From contig JBECKV010000191.1 in the NCBI GenBank assembly GCA_040235495.1, positions 1 to 18,594 of the forward strand: a stretch of DNA of 18,594 bases, written 5' to 3'. The DNA is from HB2-32-21 sp040235495. Its GTDB lineage: Bacteria; Pseudomonadota; Gammaproteobacteria; Pseudomonadales; Porticoccaceae. Shown piece by piece: positions 1-8,084 of the stretch. The translations under genes were made by a program, and so were the position numbers. A model generated the notes under the pieces. It searched no databases, had not been told where the DNA came from, and saw nothing but the letters and a program-made list of their open reading frames with translations. Every line of letters begins with the position of its first letter. Position 1 is the stretch's first letter.

Positions 1-1168
1 GTGTGCTTTTATCCTTCTCGCCCAATTGCTCCATAACCTCCGCCAGTTCAGCACAGGTTTGAGGATTATTCTCAATATTGAGGGAAGCCTCCAGATAGTC
101 GCGCCCCTTGCCCCACAATTTGTTCCGCTTACACAGACGCCCCAACGCCAGCAGCAACGTGGGGTTTTTCGGCTGCGCACGTAGCCATCCCTCGGCAACG
201 GTCAACTGCTTGACGGGATCGGCAGCCACCAGATCAGCGTATAGAAGCGCGAGATTATCGTCCCAGTTTTTGTTGATAGCCTTGCGCAGAAAATTAATAG
301 CGCTGGCTTCCTCCCCAAATTCAGCCAGCGCCCGAACATAGGTCTCCACTAAGCCAGGCTCGGTTTTTGCGGGCTGTGCGGTTCGGCCCCAGAGCCGCTC
401 CAGGTGGTTCAGTTTTTCCGCGGGCGTCGCCTTGCCGCGACGCAGGGTATCTATCTGCGAGCGGCGCACCAATACGCCGATTTCATAGGCTTCGTTTTTA
501 TCAATAACGTTGTAACGCTCCAGATCTGGCAACAACTTTTCCAGCTTGTCCCAGTCCTTTGTCTCGCGATAAATCAGGCTCAATGACTTCAGGATCAATG
601 GATGATGATTGTAGTGTTGATGCAGACGAAGGAGTTGGGTCAATGCCTCCGGGTACCGATCATTCGCCATCAGAATCCGTATGCGCATGATACCAATCGC
701 TAGTTCCTCCCCCCCCATATCCGCTTCGAGTTTATCCAGCGTCGCCAGCGCGGCCTCCACGTCACCCTTTTCCGCGGCCGCGCCGGCCGCGGCCAGGTGG
801 CCGATCACGCCACTACTGGGATCGAGCTTGTCAGCCACTTGCAGCAGGTCGCGACGGGCAATATTCCAGCGCCCTTCGGCCAATGCCAACAGGCCGTTAT
901 TGTAGGTTTTCCACCGGCGTGCCTGGCGGCGCTCGTTTCTGCCGGCAAATATCCTTACACCGGGTGCCAGTAGTGCTTTCAGCAAACCATAAATGAGTCG
1001 CAAACCGAGTAACGCGACAACCAGCGTAATCAGCGCGGTCCATAGACTGAACTGCACCACGTAGTCGCGCGTGGAAATCAGGACGTTGCCGTCGTTATTT
1101 TGTACTAGCCAAAATACGAGTCCACCCACCAACGCGAGCAGCACCAGGAAAAAAAAGAGACGCTTCAT
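1..1168 (-). CDS. hemY: HemY-like inner-membrane TPR protein (3' end cut by window edge)
   Basis: The frame stays open for 389 codons from the ATG at 1168 to the left edge, so the C-terminus is missing; family members are about 400 residues, so perhaps only 10-20 residues are lost. The N-terminus is a hydrophobic anchor (about residues 4-22), followed after a short hydrophilic stretch by a second hydrophobic segment (about 40-60). The rest is helical with TPR-like repeats rich in Ala, Leu and Tyr, as in the HemY_N family (called protoheme IX biogenesis protein). The precise role is unproven; it is thought to be a membrane scaffold linked to late haem synthesis and should not be confused with the oxidase also called HemY in Bacillus. 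Its ATG overlaps the hemX stop in an ATGA, indicating translational coupling. A run of eight T (minus strand) lies in codons 4-6. Confidence 0.9.
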   Translation of the reverse strand, partial: MKRLFFFLVLLALVGGLVFWLVQNNDGNVLISTRDYVVQFSLWTALITLVVALLGLRLIYGLLKALLAPGVRIFAGRNERRQARRWKTYNNGLLALAEGRWNIARRDLLQVADKLDPSSGVIGHLAAAGAAAEKGDVEAALATLDKLEADMGGEELAIGIMRIRILMANDRYPEALTQLLRLHQHYNHHPLILKSLSLIYRETKDWDKLEKLLPDLERYNVIDKNEAYEIGVLVRRSQIDTLRRGKATPAEKLNHLERLWGRTAQPAKTEPGLVETYVRALAEFGEEASAINFLRKAINKNWDDNLALLYADLVAADPVKQLTVAEGWLRAQPKNPTLLLALGRLCKRNKLWGKGRDYLEASLNIENNPQTCAELAEVMEQLGEKDKST

Positions 1169-2364
1169 GGGTGCCTTCCAGTAGGCGCCGCGGCGGTTTT
1201 CCTGGCCCTCAGTTGTTTCAGCGCTTCACTCGATGCCGTGATATCCGGCAACGACTGAACAACACTCTCACGCTGTAGTGAAGTAATTTCCTCGAGCAGG
1301 GTTGGAGTCCGCGCCGCGCCCTTGAAATATTGACGCAGGTGCCCCGCCACCACTGCAAGGCTGGTGTCATAGATACCCTGTTCACCGCGCAGTAAGGCCT
1401 GCTGGGCATTGCTCAGATTAATCGCCAGGTCATGTCGAAGCCATTGCTCCTGCTGACCGGAAACCAACGGCTCGACCGGTATGTCACGGTATCGGACGTG
1501 GAAGTGGTTGCGAACAAAACCCGACAAGGTCTCTTTGGCATTGTTCCAGAGGTGCTCATACCAGGCCATGTTTGCTTCTTCGCCAGCGCGACGCTCGTCT
1601 GTCGCTGGTTTCACCACTGACTCACCGCCCGTCAGTTCGCGCAGACTGGTCGATGGGACCGCCGGCAACGCCAGCATGGCTGAAGACAAAGCGCCGAGCC
1701 GAGCATAAATACCCTCCCGATCAACGACTTTTTCCATCTTCAGGGCACTGATGTCCTTGGCTAATACTTCGCGCACTGCCAGCGTCTCGACCGAATCCAG
1801 GGATCCGAGCAGTTCATCGGCGGCAATCAGCAGCGCGAGCGCGCCCTGGGGCCTGTTCTCGGTCAGCAAGCGCTGGTTGGCGAGTCGGACCAGGTATTCC
1901 AGCTCCGCGAGCAGCCACTGTTCACGATCCAAAGCCGAAAGGCTGGCTATTTCCCGAGCCTGGGCCTGCAGTGCCTCCCTGGTGTCACTAATGTCAGCGA
2001 GTAACTGACCTTCGAGTTTGACTCGCTCGGCACGCTCAAGCGCCAGCTGTTCATCGAGCGCTTCCATGCGGGTGAGCGCCTCGGCGTTTTTCAGACCTGC
2101 CTGTTGCAAGCGCTGCTGAAATTGATACCCATGCCATCCGCCAGCCACCAAGCCGACCAAAATCAAAACCAGCAACAACAGCGTCAACCAGCGCCAGCCC
2201 CGCCCCGCACTTTTATTACCCGGGACCGTTGCTGTGTTACCAGTGTCGTTCAATTCGCCGCCATTAGCAGCATTGTCTTTATTACTGGCGTCTACCGCGG
2301 GCGCGGTTGTGGCCTGCCCTGCCGCCTGATCCGCGGCTTCCTCGGTTTCCGGTTTATTGTCCAC
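1165..2364 (-). CDS. hemX: HemX-like inner-membrane protein
   Basis: A 399-residue protein with a hydrophilic, Ala/Asn/Asp-rich cytoplasmic N-terminus (1-55), one transmembrane helix (about 58-78), a long coiled coil (about 83-145) and a conserved helical periplasmic part. The stretch around 150-166 (WLLAELEYLVRLANQRL) is the hallmark of the HemX family. Older annotation as uroporphyrin-III C-methyltransferase is not supported: there is no SAM-binding methyltransferase fold here. The start is GTG at 2364 with an AGGA about 8 bases upstream. It sits between hemD (80-base gap) and hemY (4-base overlap), so it is probably co-transcribed with both. A structural or organising role in haem synthesis is inferred from position only. 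Confidence 0.9.
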   Translation of the reverse strand: MDNKPETEEAADQAAGQATTAPAVDASNKDNAANGGELNDTGNTATVPGNKSAGRGWRWLTLLLLVLILVGLVAGGWHGYQFQQRLQQAGLKNAEALTRMEALDEQLALERAERVKLEGQLLADISDTREALQAQAREIASLSALDREQWLLAELEYLVRLANQRLLTENRPQGALALLIAADELLGSLDSVETLAVREVLAKDISALKMEKVVDREGIYARLGALSSAMLALPAVPSTSLRELTGGESVVKPATDERRAGEEANMAWYEHLWNNAKETLSGFVRNHFHVRYRDIPVEPLVSGQQEQWLRHDLAINLSNAQQALLRGEQGIYDTSLAVVAGHLRQYFKGAARTPTLLEEITSLQRESVVQSLPDITASSEALKQLRARKTAAAPTGRHP

Positions 2365-2444
2365 GTCACATTCCTGACAGTTAGATACTGCGCGGCCACC
2401 GCCCGCTACTAAGCGTAAGCGAGTTACCTATCCGCGGGGTTTGG

Positions 2445-3227
2445 TCAGCCGGGAGTGTACCAGTCTACCAATGCCCGCTCTAGCGCCCCGGCCAATGCGC
2501 TTTCCGCCACAATAAGCTGATTAAACCCCAGTGACCTGGCTCGTTTTGCCAGTCGCTCGCCTGGTACCACCAAGGCGGTGTCAAGTACTTGCTGATGATA
2601 GTCGGGCCCAAGCACGACAAGCAGATCCCCTAGCACTTCAGCACTATGGGCGATGAGCACGACCCGGACACCGGAAGTGATCAGGGCGAGGATATTCCCA
2701 CGGCTACTGTTATCCGTCTGGCGTTCGTATAGCTCGCAGTAATCCACGGTAGCGCCCCGCTCGCATAACACCCGCCCCAGGGCCTCCCGCCCGCCCTTTC
2801 CGCGAAAAATGACAATGCGTTCCCCACCCACCTGCTGTAACCGAGGAAGCGCCAGTAGTGTTTCACTGTTCCAGCCATTGACTGGATAACTAACGGCGAA
2901 ATCCCGAGCCTCCAATACCGAAGCGGTGGTCGGCCCAATGGCGAAAAACTGGTCAACCGTGTTCAGAACCTCCCGGGTGATACCAGGCGAGGACAACGCC
3001 AGCGAAGCGGCTCGTGCGCTGATAAATATTGCCTTGTGATAATTGCCCCTGCCTGGTCTTGCCAGGGCGGACCCTGCCGCCAGCCACCTAGGCTCCGACA
3101 ATATTGAGATTTTTTGTACCGGCAAGCGATGTACTTTCGCGCCCTGGTCCGTCAATCTAGCGGGAAGCGGATCATCTGTTCGCGGCGCCCGCAGCACCAG
3201 CACTTCGAGACCAGCGAGCTTATTCAT
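2445..3227 (-). CDS. hemD: Uroporphyrinogen-III synthase
   Basis: This 260-residue protein cyclises hydroxymethylbilane to uroporphyrinogen III, inverting ring D, the branch point for haem, sirohaem and cobalamin. It has the two-lobed HEM4 pattern: an N-terminal strand opening VLVLRAP, a central AIGPTTASVLEA segment, the RGKGGREALG segment starting the second lobe, a YERQ motif, and a C-terminal glycine/leucine-rich region. Sequence identity in this family is always low, so recognition rests on these motifs and on position. The frame is open further upstream to 3374 but that would run into hemC; the ATG at 3227 gives the usual family N-terminus and lies 10 bases after the hemC stop. The ribosome site is weak, suggesting coupling to hemC translation. 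Confidence 0.93.
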   Translation of the reverse strand: MNKLAGLEVLVLRAPRTDDPLPARLTDQGAKVHRLPVQKISILSEPRWLAAGSALARPGRGNYHKAIFISARAASLALSSPGITREVLNTVDQFFAIGPTTASVLEARDFAVSYPVNGWNSETLLALPRLQQVGGERIVIFRGKGGREALGRVLCERGATVDYCELYERQTDNSSRGNILALITSGVRVVLIAHSAEVLGDLLVVLGPDYHQQVLDTALVVPGERLAKRARSLGFNQLIVAESALAGALERALVDWYTPG

Positions 3228-3237
3228 GAGAGTCGGA

Positions 3238-4200
3238 TTATAAAGACTTGTCGTCGCCTTGATCGCGGAAAAACCGTGCCAGCACTGCCTCGGCCCCGGC
3301 CGCCAATAATTGATCCGCCAGGCGAAAACCAAGGCTCTCGGCTTCTTCCGCCGGGCCACGCAGTTCACCGCCAATCATTGATTTTCCGTCGACGCTGCCA
3401 ACCAGAGCGCGCAGATAAAGCTCGCTGCCATCGAGTTCCGCGTAACTGGCTACCGGCACCTGGCACCCCCCCTGCAAACGTCGGTTGACCGCTCGCTCCG
3501 CGGCAACCACCGCGCCGCTTACCCGGTCGTGAAGGACTTTGATAAACGCCAGTGCACGTTGATCGTCCGCGCGGCATTCAATACCAACCACTCCCTGCCC
3601 GGCTGCGGGCAACAATAACTCCACGGGAATTCTTTGCCGGACGCGCGCCGCCATTTCCAGCCTCAAAAGACCCGCGGTGGCGAGCACTATGGCTTCGTAC
3701 TGTCCCTCATCCAGCTTCGCGAGTCGCGTATTAACGTTACCTCGCAACTCCCTGATTTCGAGGTGGGGAAATTGTGCGCGCAACTGGCATTGGCGCCGCA
3801 AACTGGAAGTCCCAACCCGCGCACCCGCCGGCAAGTTCGCCAAATCGGCAAACCCCGGAGAAACCAGCGCATCACGTGGGTCCTCCCGCGGACATAATAC
3901 CGGCAGCACCAGGCCGTCGGGCAGAACCATCGGTACGTCCTTCATCGAATGCACGGCAATATCCGCACGGCCTTCGAGCAAGGCTGTCTCAAGCTCCTTA
4001 ACGAACAGGCCCTTACCGCCCACCTTGGACAGCGACCGGTCAAGAAGACGATCACCATGGGTGGTAAATCCGAGGATCGATACCTCAAGTCGCGGATGGA
4101 CCCGTTCAAGGGCTCGCTTGACATAATTTGCCTGCCACATTGCCAGGGGGCTGTTGCGACTGGCGATACGCAGCACCTCTGAGCTAAAGGGTTGCTTCAT
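3238..4200 (-). CDS. hemC: Porphobilinogen deaminase (hydroxymethylbilane synthase)
   Basis: A 320-residue cytosolic enzyme that joins four porphobilinogen molecules into hydroxymethylbilane using a covalently bound dipyrromethane cofactor. Visible family motifs: RIASRNSPLAMWQA near the N-terminus, GGKGLFVKELE, HSMKDVP with the catalytic Asp at residue 88, GTSSLRRQCQ and LRGNVNTRL for substrate carboxylates, and LQGGCQVPVA with the cofactor cysteine at residue 246. All key residues are present. The frame extends to a GTG at 4239, but the ATG at 4200 has a GGAA upstream and gives the normal N-terminus, so it is preferred. It begins the hemCDXY run and is followed by hemD after 10 bases. It may be read from its own promoter and by readthrough from algR. 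Confidence 0.97.
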   Translation of the reverse strand: MKQPFSSEVLRIASRNSPLAMWQANYVKRALERVHPRLEVSILGFTTHGDRLLDRSLSKVGGKGLFVKELETALLEGRADIAVHSMKDVPMVLPDGLVLPVLCPREDPRDALVSPGFADLANLPAGARVGTSSLRRQCQLRAQFPHLEIRELRGNVNTRLAKLDEGQYEAIVLATAGLLRLEMAARVRQRIPVELLLPAAGQGVVGIECRADDQRALAFIKVLHDRVSGAVVAAERAVNRRLQGGCQVPVASYAELDGSELYLRALVGSVDGKSMIGGELRGPAEEAESLGFRLADQLLAAGAEAVLARFFRDQGDDKSL

Positions 4201-4293
4201 CGATGTGGTTCCACGTGGAGAAACGCGCTTTCCGAGCACCTTGCAGAGGAGTTTGCCGGACTCGGTTCCCGGTATTAAAACGGGCTCATGGAG

Positions 4294-4302
4294 ATGATAC
4301 CA
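4294..4302 (-). promoter_or_regulatory. Possible extended -10 promoter for hemC
   Basis: On the minus strand TGGTATCAT reads as an extended -10 element (TGn followed by TATCAT) within the 209-base gap between algR and hemC. No good -35 match lies at normal spacing, which is tolerable for an extended -10 promoter. Transcription would start near 4287, leaving a leader of about 87 bases before the hemC ATG. No clear terminator after algR was seen, so readthrough is also possible. The rest of the gap shows nothing else convincing. Confidence 0.35.
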
Positions 4303-4409
4303 GCTCGCCCGCGAGGTTGTTGGAAAATGCCAGCCGCCCCAGGGATGGGAAGCTTAATTGAGATGAAAACCGGTACCCGATACGCGAGATGAAATTGCCT
4401 GTTGGCGGA

Positions 4410-5150
4410 CTAGAGCTGCTCAATCAGTTTACGTACTGAACTCAAATGCCGACGACTCACCTGTGGCGTAATGTCCAGTCCTTGCAGGCGTATAAATGAC
4501 TGTCCCTCGACATCCTTCCGGAGAGCCTCTATGTGCCGCAGGGAGACCAGAGCATTTCGATGCACCCGTACAAAACGGCCATCAAACTCATCTTCGAGAT
4601 CCTTGAGAGTTTCGTCGAGCAACGCTTCAACACCGTCAATGCCATAGGCGGTGACGTATTTATGATCGGCCTGGAAGAGTCTGATTTCGTTTATGGCGAT
4701 GAGAGTCAGTCCGCGACGATTTTTCGCCGCGATATGGGTGCGCACACCCGAGGCCAAAGCCGGATGCTGTTGCAGCTCCGCCAGCTGCGCTTTATTTACC
4801 CGGCGCGACTGGTTCAGTGCCTGTTCCAGATCGGACTGTTTGACCGGCTTCAATAGATAGCCGGTGGCGTGGGAGGAAAACGCATCCACGGCATAGTCGC
4901 CGTAGGCCGTGCAAAAAACTACCGCCGGCGGCGGATCAAGTTCAGCCAGATGATGTGCCGCCGCCAGGCCGTCCATCCCCGGCATCCGGACGTCCATAAA
5001 GACCACGTCGGGCTGGGATTTTTCAGCCATGCGAATCGCTTCCTGGCCATCGCCGGCCTCACCCACGATCCGCATATCGCCCTGCATTTTGATCATGCGT
5101 GCCAGCCGTTCGCGGGCCAGGGGTTCGTCGTCAACAATTAGAATGTTCAC
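4410..5150 (-). CDS. algR: LytTR-family response regulator, AlgR-like
   Basis: A 246-residue two-domain regulator. The receiver domain (about 1-120) has the acidic pocket Asp7/Asp8, the phosphoacceptor Asp53 (VVFMDVRMPGMDG), a Thr at 81 and Lys101 (LLKPVK). The LytTR DNA-binding domain (about 140-246) contains FQADHKYVTAY, the FVRVHRNALV segment and a C-terminal SRRH. In Pseudomonas AlgR controls alginate synthesis, type IV pili and other envelope functions, and lies in the same place beside hemC; target genes here are unknown. The start is GTG at 5150, overlapping the algZ stop by four bases (GTGA), with a GAGGG about 10 bases upstream. Kinase and regulator are therefore made together. Confidence 0.93.
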   Translation of the reverse strand: MNILIVDDEPLARERLARMIKMQGDMRIVGEAGDGQEAIRMAEKSQPDVVFMDVRMPGMDGLAAAHHLAELDPPPAVVFCTAYGDYAVDAFSSHATGYLLKPVKQSDLEQALNQSRRVNKAQLAELQQHPALASGVRTHIAAKNRRGLTLIAINEIRLFQADHKYVTAYGIDGVEALLDETLKDLEDEFDGRFVRVHRNALVSLRHIEALRKDVEGQSFIRLQGLDITPQVSRRHLSSVRKLIEQL

Positions 5151-6220
5151 AGTCTGTAGGCCCTCACCGGGAAACTGATATGAGTGGTGTAGTTGCTCTC
5201 CGTCACCTCTGATTCGACGCCGGCCGATGGACCGAAGTGCGCCCGAAGACGGTAGCGTATATTGTTAATGGCCAATTTGTGGCCCTTATTGTGCTGCAAC
5301 CGCGGGTTTCGAGGGTTTTGCACGTCGATGTGTACCGTATCTCCATCCCTGCGGATTCTCACTTCTATCTTGCCTCCCCCGGGGAGCAACTGAATCCCGT
5401 GATAGACGGCGTTTTCCAGTACCGGCTGCAGGGTAAGACTGGGAATTTTTACATCTTCCCCGTAATCACCGATTAGCCATTCAACCGCCAGACGCCCCTC
5501 CAGTCGCAGTTTTTCAAGCGCGATATAACGGCGGCAAAGAGACAGTTCCTCGCGCATTGGGATGAGGGAGGGAGAGCCGGTCATGACATCGCGAAACAAC
5601 TCCGACAGATCCTCCACCGCGCGTTCCGCTTTTTCCGGATTCGAACCGATAAGACTCGCAATAACATTCAGCGCATTGTATAGAAAATGCGGTCTTATAC
5701 TGGCCTGATGCGCCTGAATACCCGCTTCCCTGACCGCGCTTCTCTGAGCGTACATCATCTGTTTGACAGAAAAATAACGCAGGGAAATAGCAACGGGCAA
5801 GACCGCCAAAACCACCATATCCAGCACAGCCACCAGATCAATCTGATCTTTCAACATGGCAAACACCAGCGCCTGTTGAGCGAGCAGGCCGCTCATCGCC
5901 ACGATTAGCAGGACAATCATTGCCGCCAGGATCGTACTTCGAATCCAATAAGCACCGCTGAGGAAGGGCTCGCATAACGACAACGCCAGGGCACTCGCCA
6001 GCGAAATACCGACAATCAACAAAAATTCGAGGCTGAACAGCCCCAGGTCGAATCCTCCGACCCCCGTTTGGGCCAACACCAACGTCACGGCCAAGCCGAA
6101 CGAAAACAACAGCAAATCACCGAGGCCCTGTCCGTGGTAAAAGTCGGGCAGAAAATTGTCGTCTTCCTCTCGCGGGAAGGATTCGTGTTCCGCCAAAAGC
6201 TGCTTTTTCCAGTCCACCAT
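5147..6220 (-). CDS. algZ: LytS/YehU-type sensor histidine kinase, AlgZ/FimS-like
   Basis: With the ATG at 6220 the product is 357 residues, very close to the length I recall for Pseudomonas AlgZ (FimS). Several hydrophobic helices occupy about residues 34-150, forming a membrane domain with short loops. The His_kinase domain follows, with the H-box IRPHFLYNALN (His178) and an N-box LQPVLENAVYHG. The C-terminal ATP-binding part lacks a recognisable DNGxG (G1) box: the expected place reads VQNPRNP. A G2-like stretch (GHKLAINNIRYRL) is present. The frame is open to 6325, but that would overlap the argH control region and adds residues of no family pattern; the start at 6220 has only a weak ribosome site. 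Partner is the adjacent AlgR-like regulator. Confidence 0.9.
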   Translation of the reverse strand: MVDWKKQLLAEHESFPREEDDNFLPDFYHGQGLGDLLLFSFGLAVTLVLAQTGVGGFDLGLFSLEFLLIVGISLASALALSLCEPFLSGAYWIRSTILAAMIVLLIVAMSGLLAQQALVFAMLKDQIDLVAVLDMVVLAVLPVAISLRYFSVKQMMYAQRSAVREAGIQAHQASIRPHFLYNALNVIASLIGSNPEKAERAVEDLSELFRDVMTGSPSLIPMREELSLCRRYIALEKLRLEGRLAVEWLIGDYGEDVKIPSLTLQPVLENAVYHGIQLLPGGGKIEVRIRRDGDTVHIDVQNPRNPRLQHNKGHKLAINNIRYRLRAHFGPSAGVESEVTESNYTTHISFPVRAYRL

Positions 6221-6266
6221 CACGCCCGTGGCACCCGGCTTTCGAGTCTCCTCACCAAACGATTCC

Positions 6267-6274
6267 GTTATACT
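6267..6274. promoter_or_regulatory. Possible overlapping -10 elements for divergent algZ and argH
   Basis: Between the two divergent starts the sequence holds TATACT on the plus strand (6269-6274) and TATAAC on the minus strand (6267-6272), so -10-like hexamers for both directions share four bases. Neither has a good -35 at 16-18 bases. If used, leaders of about 60 bases (argH) and 40 bases (algZ) would result, and the two polymerases would exclude one another. This is pattern matching only. Confidence 0.3.
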
Positions 6275-6339
6275 AATGCCAGCAGTCAGCATTCTACCAA
6301 GCCTTCGGACGATACCGGTACTCAAGCAACGAGGTGATG

Positions 6340-7734
6340 ATGAGCGGAAACAAACCCCCTAGCAAGGTATGGGGTGGCAGATTCAACGAAGCAACAAACG
6401 AATTTGTTAGCCGCTTCACAGCGTCAGCGAGTTTTGATTCACGTTTATACGCGCATGACATCAAAGGCTCGCTGGTCCATGCCCACATGCTCATGGCCGT
6501 GGGCCTGTTGTCCGGGGACGAGCACGAGCAGATCAAGTCTGGGCTCGCCGCTATTCAGGCAGACATTGAAGCCGGTCAATTCGAGTGGTCCGTCGCACTC
6601 GAAGACGTGCATATGAACATCGAAGCGACACTGACGGAAAAAATTGGCGATGCCGGTAAAAAACTCCACACCGGCCGCTCCCGCAACGACCAGGTGGCGA
6701 CGGATATAAGACTTTGGCTACGCGATCAAATTGATGTCATTCAGGCAGAGCTCGTGCGTTTACAACGCGGTCTTCTGGAAATAGCCGAACGCGAAGCGGC
6801 CACCATCATGCCCGGCTTCACGCATTTGCAAACCGCGCAACCCGTCACCTTCGGTCACCACTTGATGGCGTGGTATGAAATGCTCGAACGGGACCGGGGA
6901 CGCCTGCTGGATTGCCGCAAGCGTTTGAATCAGTCTCCCCTGGGCGCGGCCGCACTGGCTGGCACGACATTCCCCATCGACCGCGAAATGACCGCGCACT
7001 TGCTCGGTTTTGATCAGCCGACCAACAACTCCCTGGATTCGGTCAGCGACAGGGATTTCGCGATCGAATTTTGCGCATTTGCCAGCCTGCTCATGACACA
7101 TTTGTCACGCGCGTCGGAAGAGCTGGTGATGTGGACTTCCGCGCAATTTGACTTCATCGCACTGCCGGATCGCTTTTGCACTGGTTCCTCGATCATGCCA
7201 CAGAAGAAAAACCCGGACGTGCCGGAACTGGTGCGCGGCAAAAGCGGGCGCGTCTACGGCCATCTCATGAGCCTGCTGACGCTGATGAAAAGCCAGCCTC
7301 TGGCCTATAACAAGGACAATCAGGAAGACAAGGAACCCCTGTTCGACGCGGTTGACACCGTGCGCGACTGCCTGCGGGCTTTTGCCGATATGATTCCCGC
7401 CCTCCAGGTAAAGGCTGACAATATGTCCCTTGCCGCCAGCCGCGGTTACGCGACAGCCACCGACCTGGCCGATTATCTGGTCAACCGGGGCCTGCCCTTT
7501 CGCGACTCCCACGAGGTCGTGGGCAAGACCGTCGCCTACGGTATTCAGCAAAACAAGGATCTGGCGGAACTTTCACTGGCGGAGCTACGGCAATTCAGCA
7601 ATAAAATCGCCGACGATGTCTACGAGGTCCTGACCCTTGAGGGCTCGGTGAACGCGCGCGCTCACATCGGCGGCACCGCGCCGGAGCAGGTTCGCCGGGC
7701 CATTGCGGCAGCGAAGCAAAAGCTGGCGCGATAA
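6340..7734 (+). CDS. argH: Argininosuccinate lyase
   Basis: Catalyses the last step of arginine synthesis, splitting argininosuccinate to arginine and fumarate; a cytosolic homotetramer. At 464 residues it is full length. Family motifs seen: WGGRF at the N-terminus, HTGRSRNDQVATD, PGFTHLQTAQPV (catalytic His region), the DS(V)SDRDF stretch, and the superfamily signature GSSIMPQKKNPD holding the catalytic serine loop. Possible starts are GTG 6334, ATG 6337 and ATG 6340; the GAGG at 6331-6334 is best spaced for the ATG at 6340. It is divergent from algZ and separated from lptM by a promoter-bearing gap, so it is probably monocistronic. The adjacency to algZ-algR is conserved in Pseudomonas. Confidence 0.97.
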   Translation: MSGNKPPSKVWGGRFNEATNEFVSRFTASASFDSRLYAHDIKGSLVHAHMLMAVGLLSGDEHEQIKSGLAAIQADIEAGQFEWSVALEDVHMNIEATLTEKIGDAGKKLHTGRSRNDQVATDIRLWLRDQIDVIQAELVRLQRGLLEIAEREAATIMPGFTHLQTAQPVTFGHHLMAWYEMLERDRGRLLDCRKRLNQSPLGAAALAGTTFPIDREMTAHLLGFDQPTNNSLDSVSDRDFAIEFCAFASLLMTHLSRASEELVMWTSAQFDFIALPDRFCTGSSIMPQKKNPDVPELVRGKSGRVYGHLMSLLTLMKSQPLAYNKDNQEDKEPLFDAVDTVRDCLRAFADMIPALQVKADNMSLAASRGYATATDLADYLVNRGLPFRDSHEVVGKTVAYGIQQNKDLAELSLAELRQFSNKIADDVYEVLTLEGSVNARAHIGGTAPEQVRRAIAAAKQKLAR

Positions 7735-7741
7735 TCGCCAG
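7723..7741. repeat. Inverted repeat spanning the argH stop codon
   Basis: CTGGCG (7723-7728) and CGCCAG (7736-7741) form a perfect six-base stem with a seven-base loop that contains the argH stop codon. No T-tract follows, so it is not a standard intrinsic terminator; it may stabilise the argH 3' end or be chance. Confidence 0.35.
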
Positions 7742-7767
7742 AAACCACGCCCGCGGCAGGCTGTTTA

Positions 7768-7797
7768 TTGAGCGCATCAGCCCGGGCCCGGTATACT
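7768..7797 (+). promoter_or_regulatory. Sigma-70-like promoter for the lptM-lysA-dapF-DUF484-xerC series
   Basis: TTGAGC (7768-7773) and TATACT (7792-7797) are separated by 18 bases and lie just ahead of lptM. Transcription would begin near 7804, giving a leader of about 23 bases with an AGGG ribosome site. The spacer is unusually G+C-rich with self-complementary CCCGGG/GGGCCC. It is the best-looking sigma-70 promoter of the window. Confidence 0.55.
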
Positions 7798-7826
7798 GCG
7801 CGACTGATTTCATCAGGGTAACAATC

Positions 7827-8018
7827 ATGATTAGTACGGCCGCCGTCCGATCCACCGCGCTCCTACTGCTGCTGCCTTTGTGCGGCCTCGCCGGTTTCGC
7901 ACTCAGTGGCTGTGGTAACAAGGGACCCTTATACCTGCCCCCGCCGCCGGTTGAACAACAGGGAGCACCGCTTGAACAGGCACCGGCATCGACCGAACAG
8001 GATAACGGCGCTGAATAA
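7827..8018 (+). CDS. lptM: LPS-assembly lipoprotein LptM (YifL/LppL family)
   Basis: A 63-residue lipoprotein. The signal peptide has a hydrophobic core (about residues 9-25) and a lipobox LSGC with the lipidated cysteine at residue 29. The mature start CGNKGPLYLPPP is the family signature. In Enterobacteria LptM binds the LptD-LptE LPS translocon and helps correct disulfide formation in LptD; the same role is inferred here from the conserved motif. The mature tail is short, rich in Pro, Gln and Glu and probably disordered. An AGGGTAA lies ahead of the ATG. Position directly upstream of lysA-dapF matches the yifL/lppL-dapF linkage in many gammaproteobacteria. Confidence 0.9.
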   Translation: MISTAAVRSTALLLLLPLCGLAGFALSGCGNKGPLYLPPPPVEQQGAPLEQAPASTEQDNGAE

Positions 8019-8084
8019 CAGGCTGATATCACCAGTAATCTGAATAGACGCTACTAATTTAAAGTCTCGTCGAAACCGCCCATC

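Noticed and set aside
108..905. Plus-strand frames opposite hemY
   Set aside because: The minus-strand frame is continuous and TPR-like throughout; the plus frames are fragments without pattern.
3677..4126. 149-codon plus-strand frame opposite hemC
   Set aside because: Fully antisense to hemC with intact catalytic motifs; arginine/serine-rich shadow.
7723..7741. Intrinsic terminator after argH
   Set aside because: Perfect six-base stem but no T-tract; kept only as an inverted repeat.
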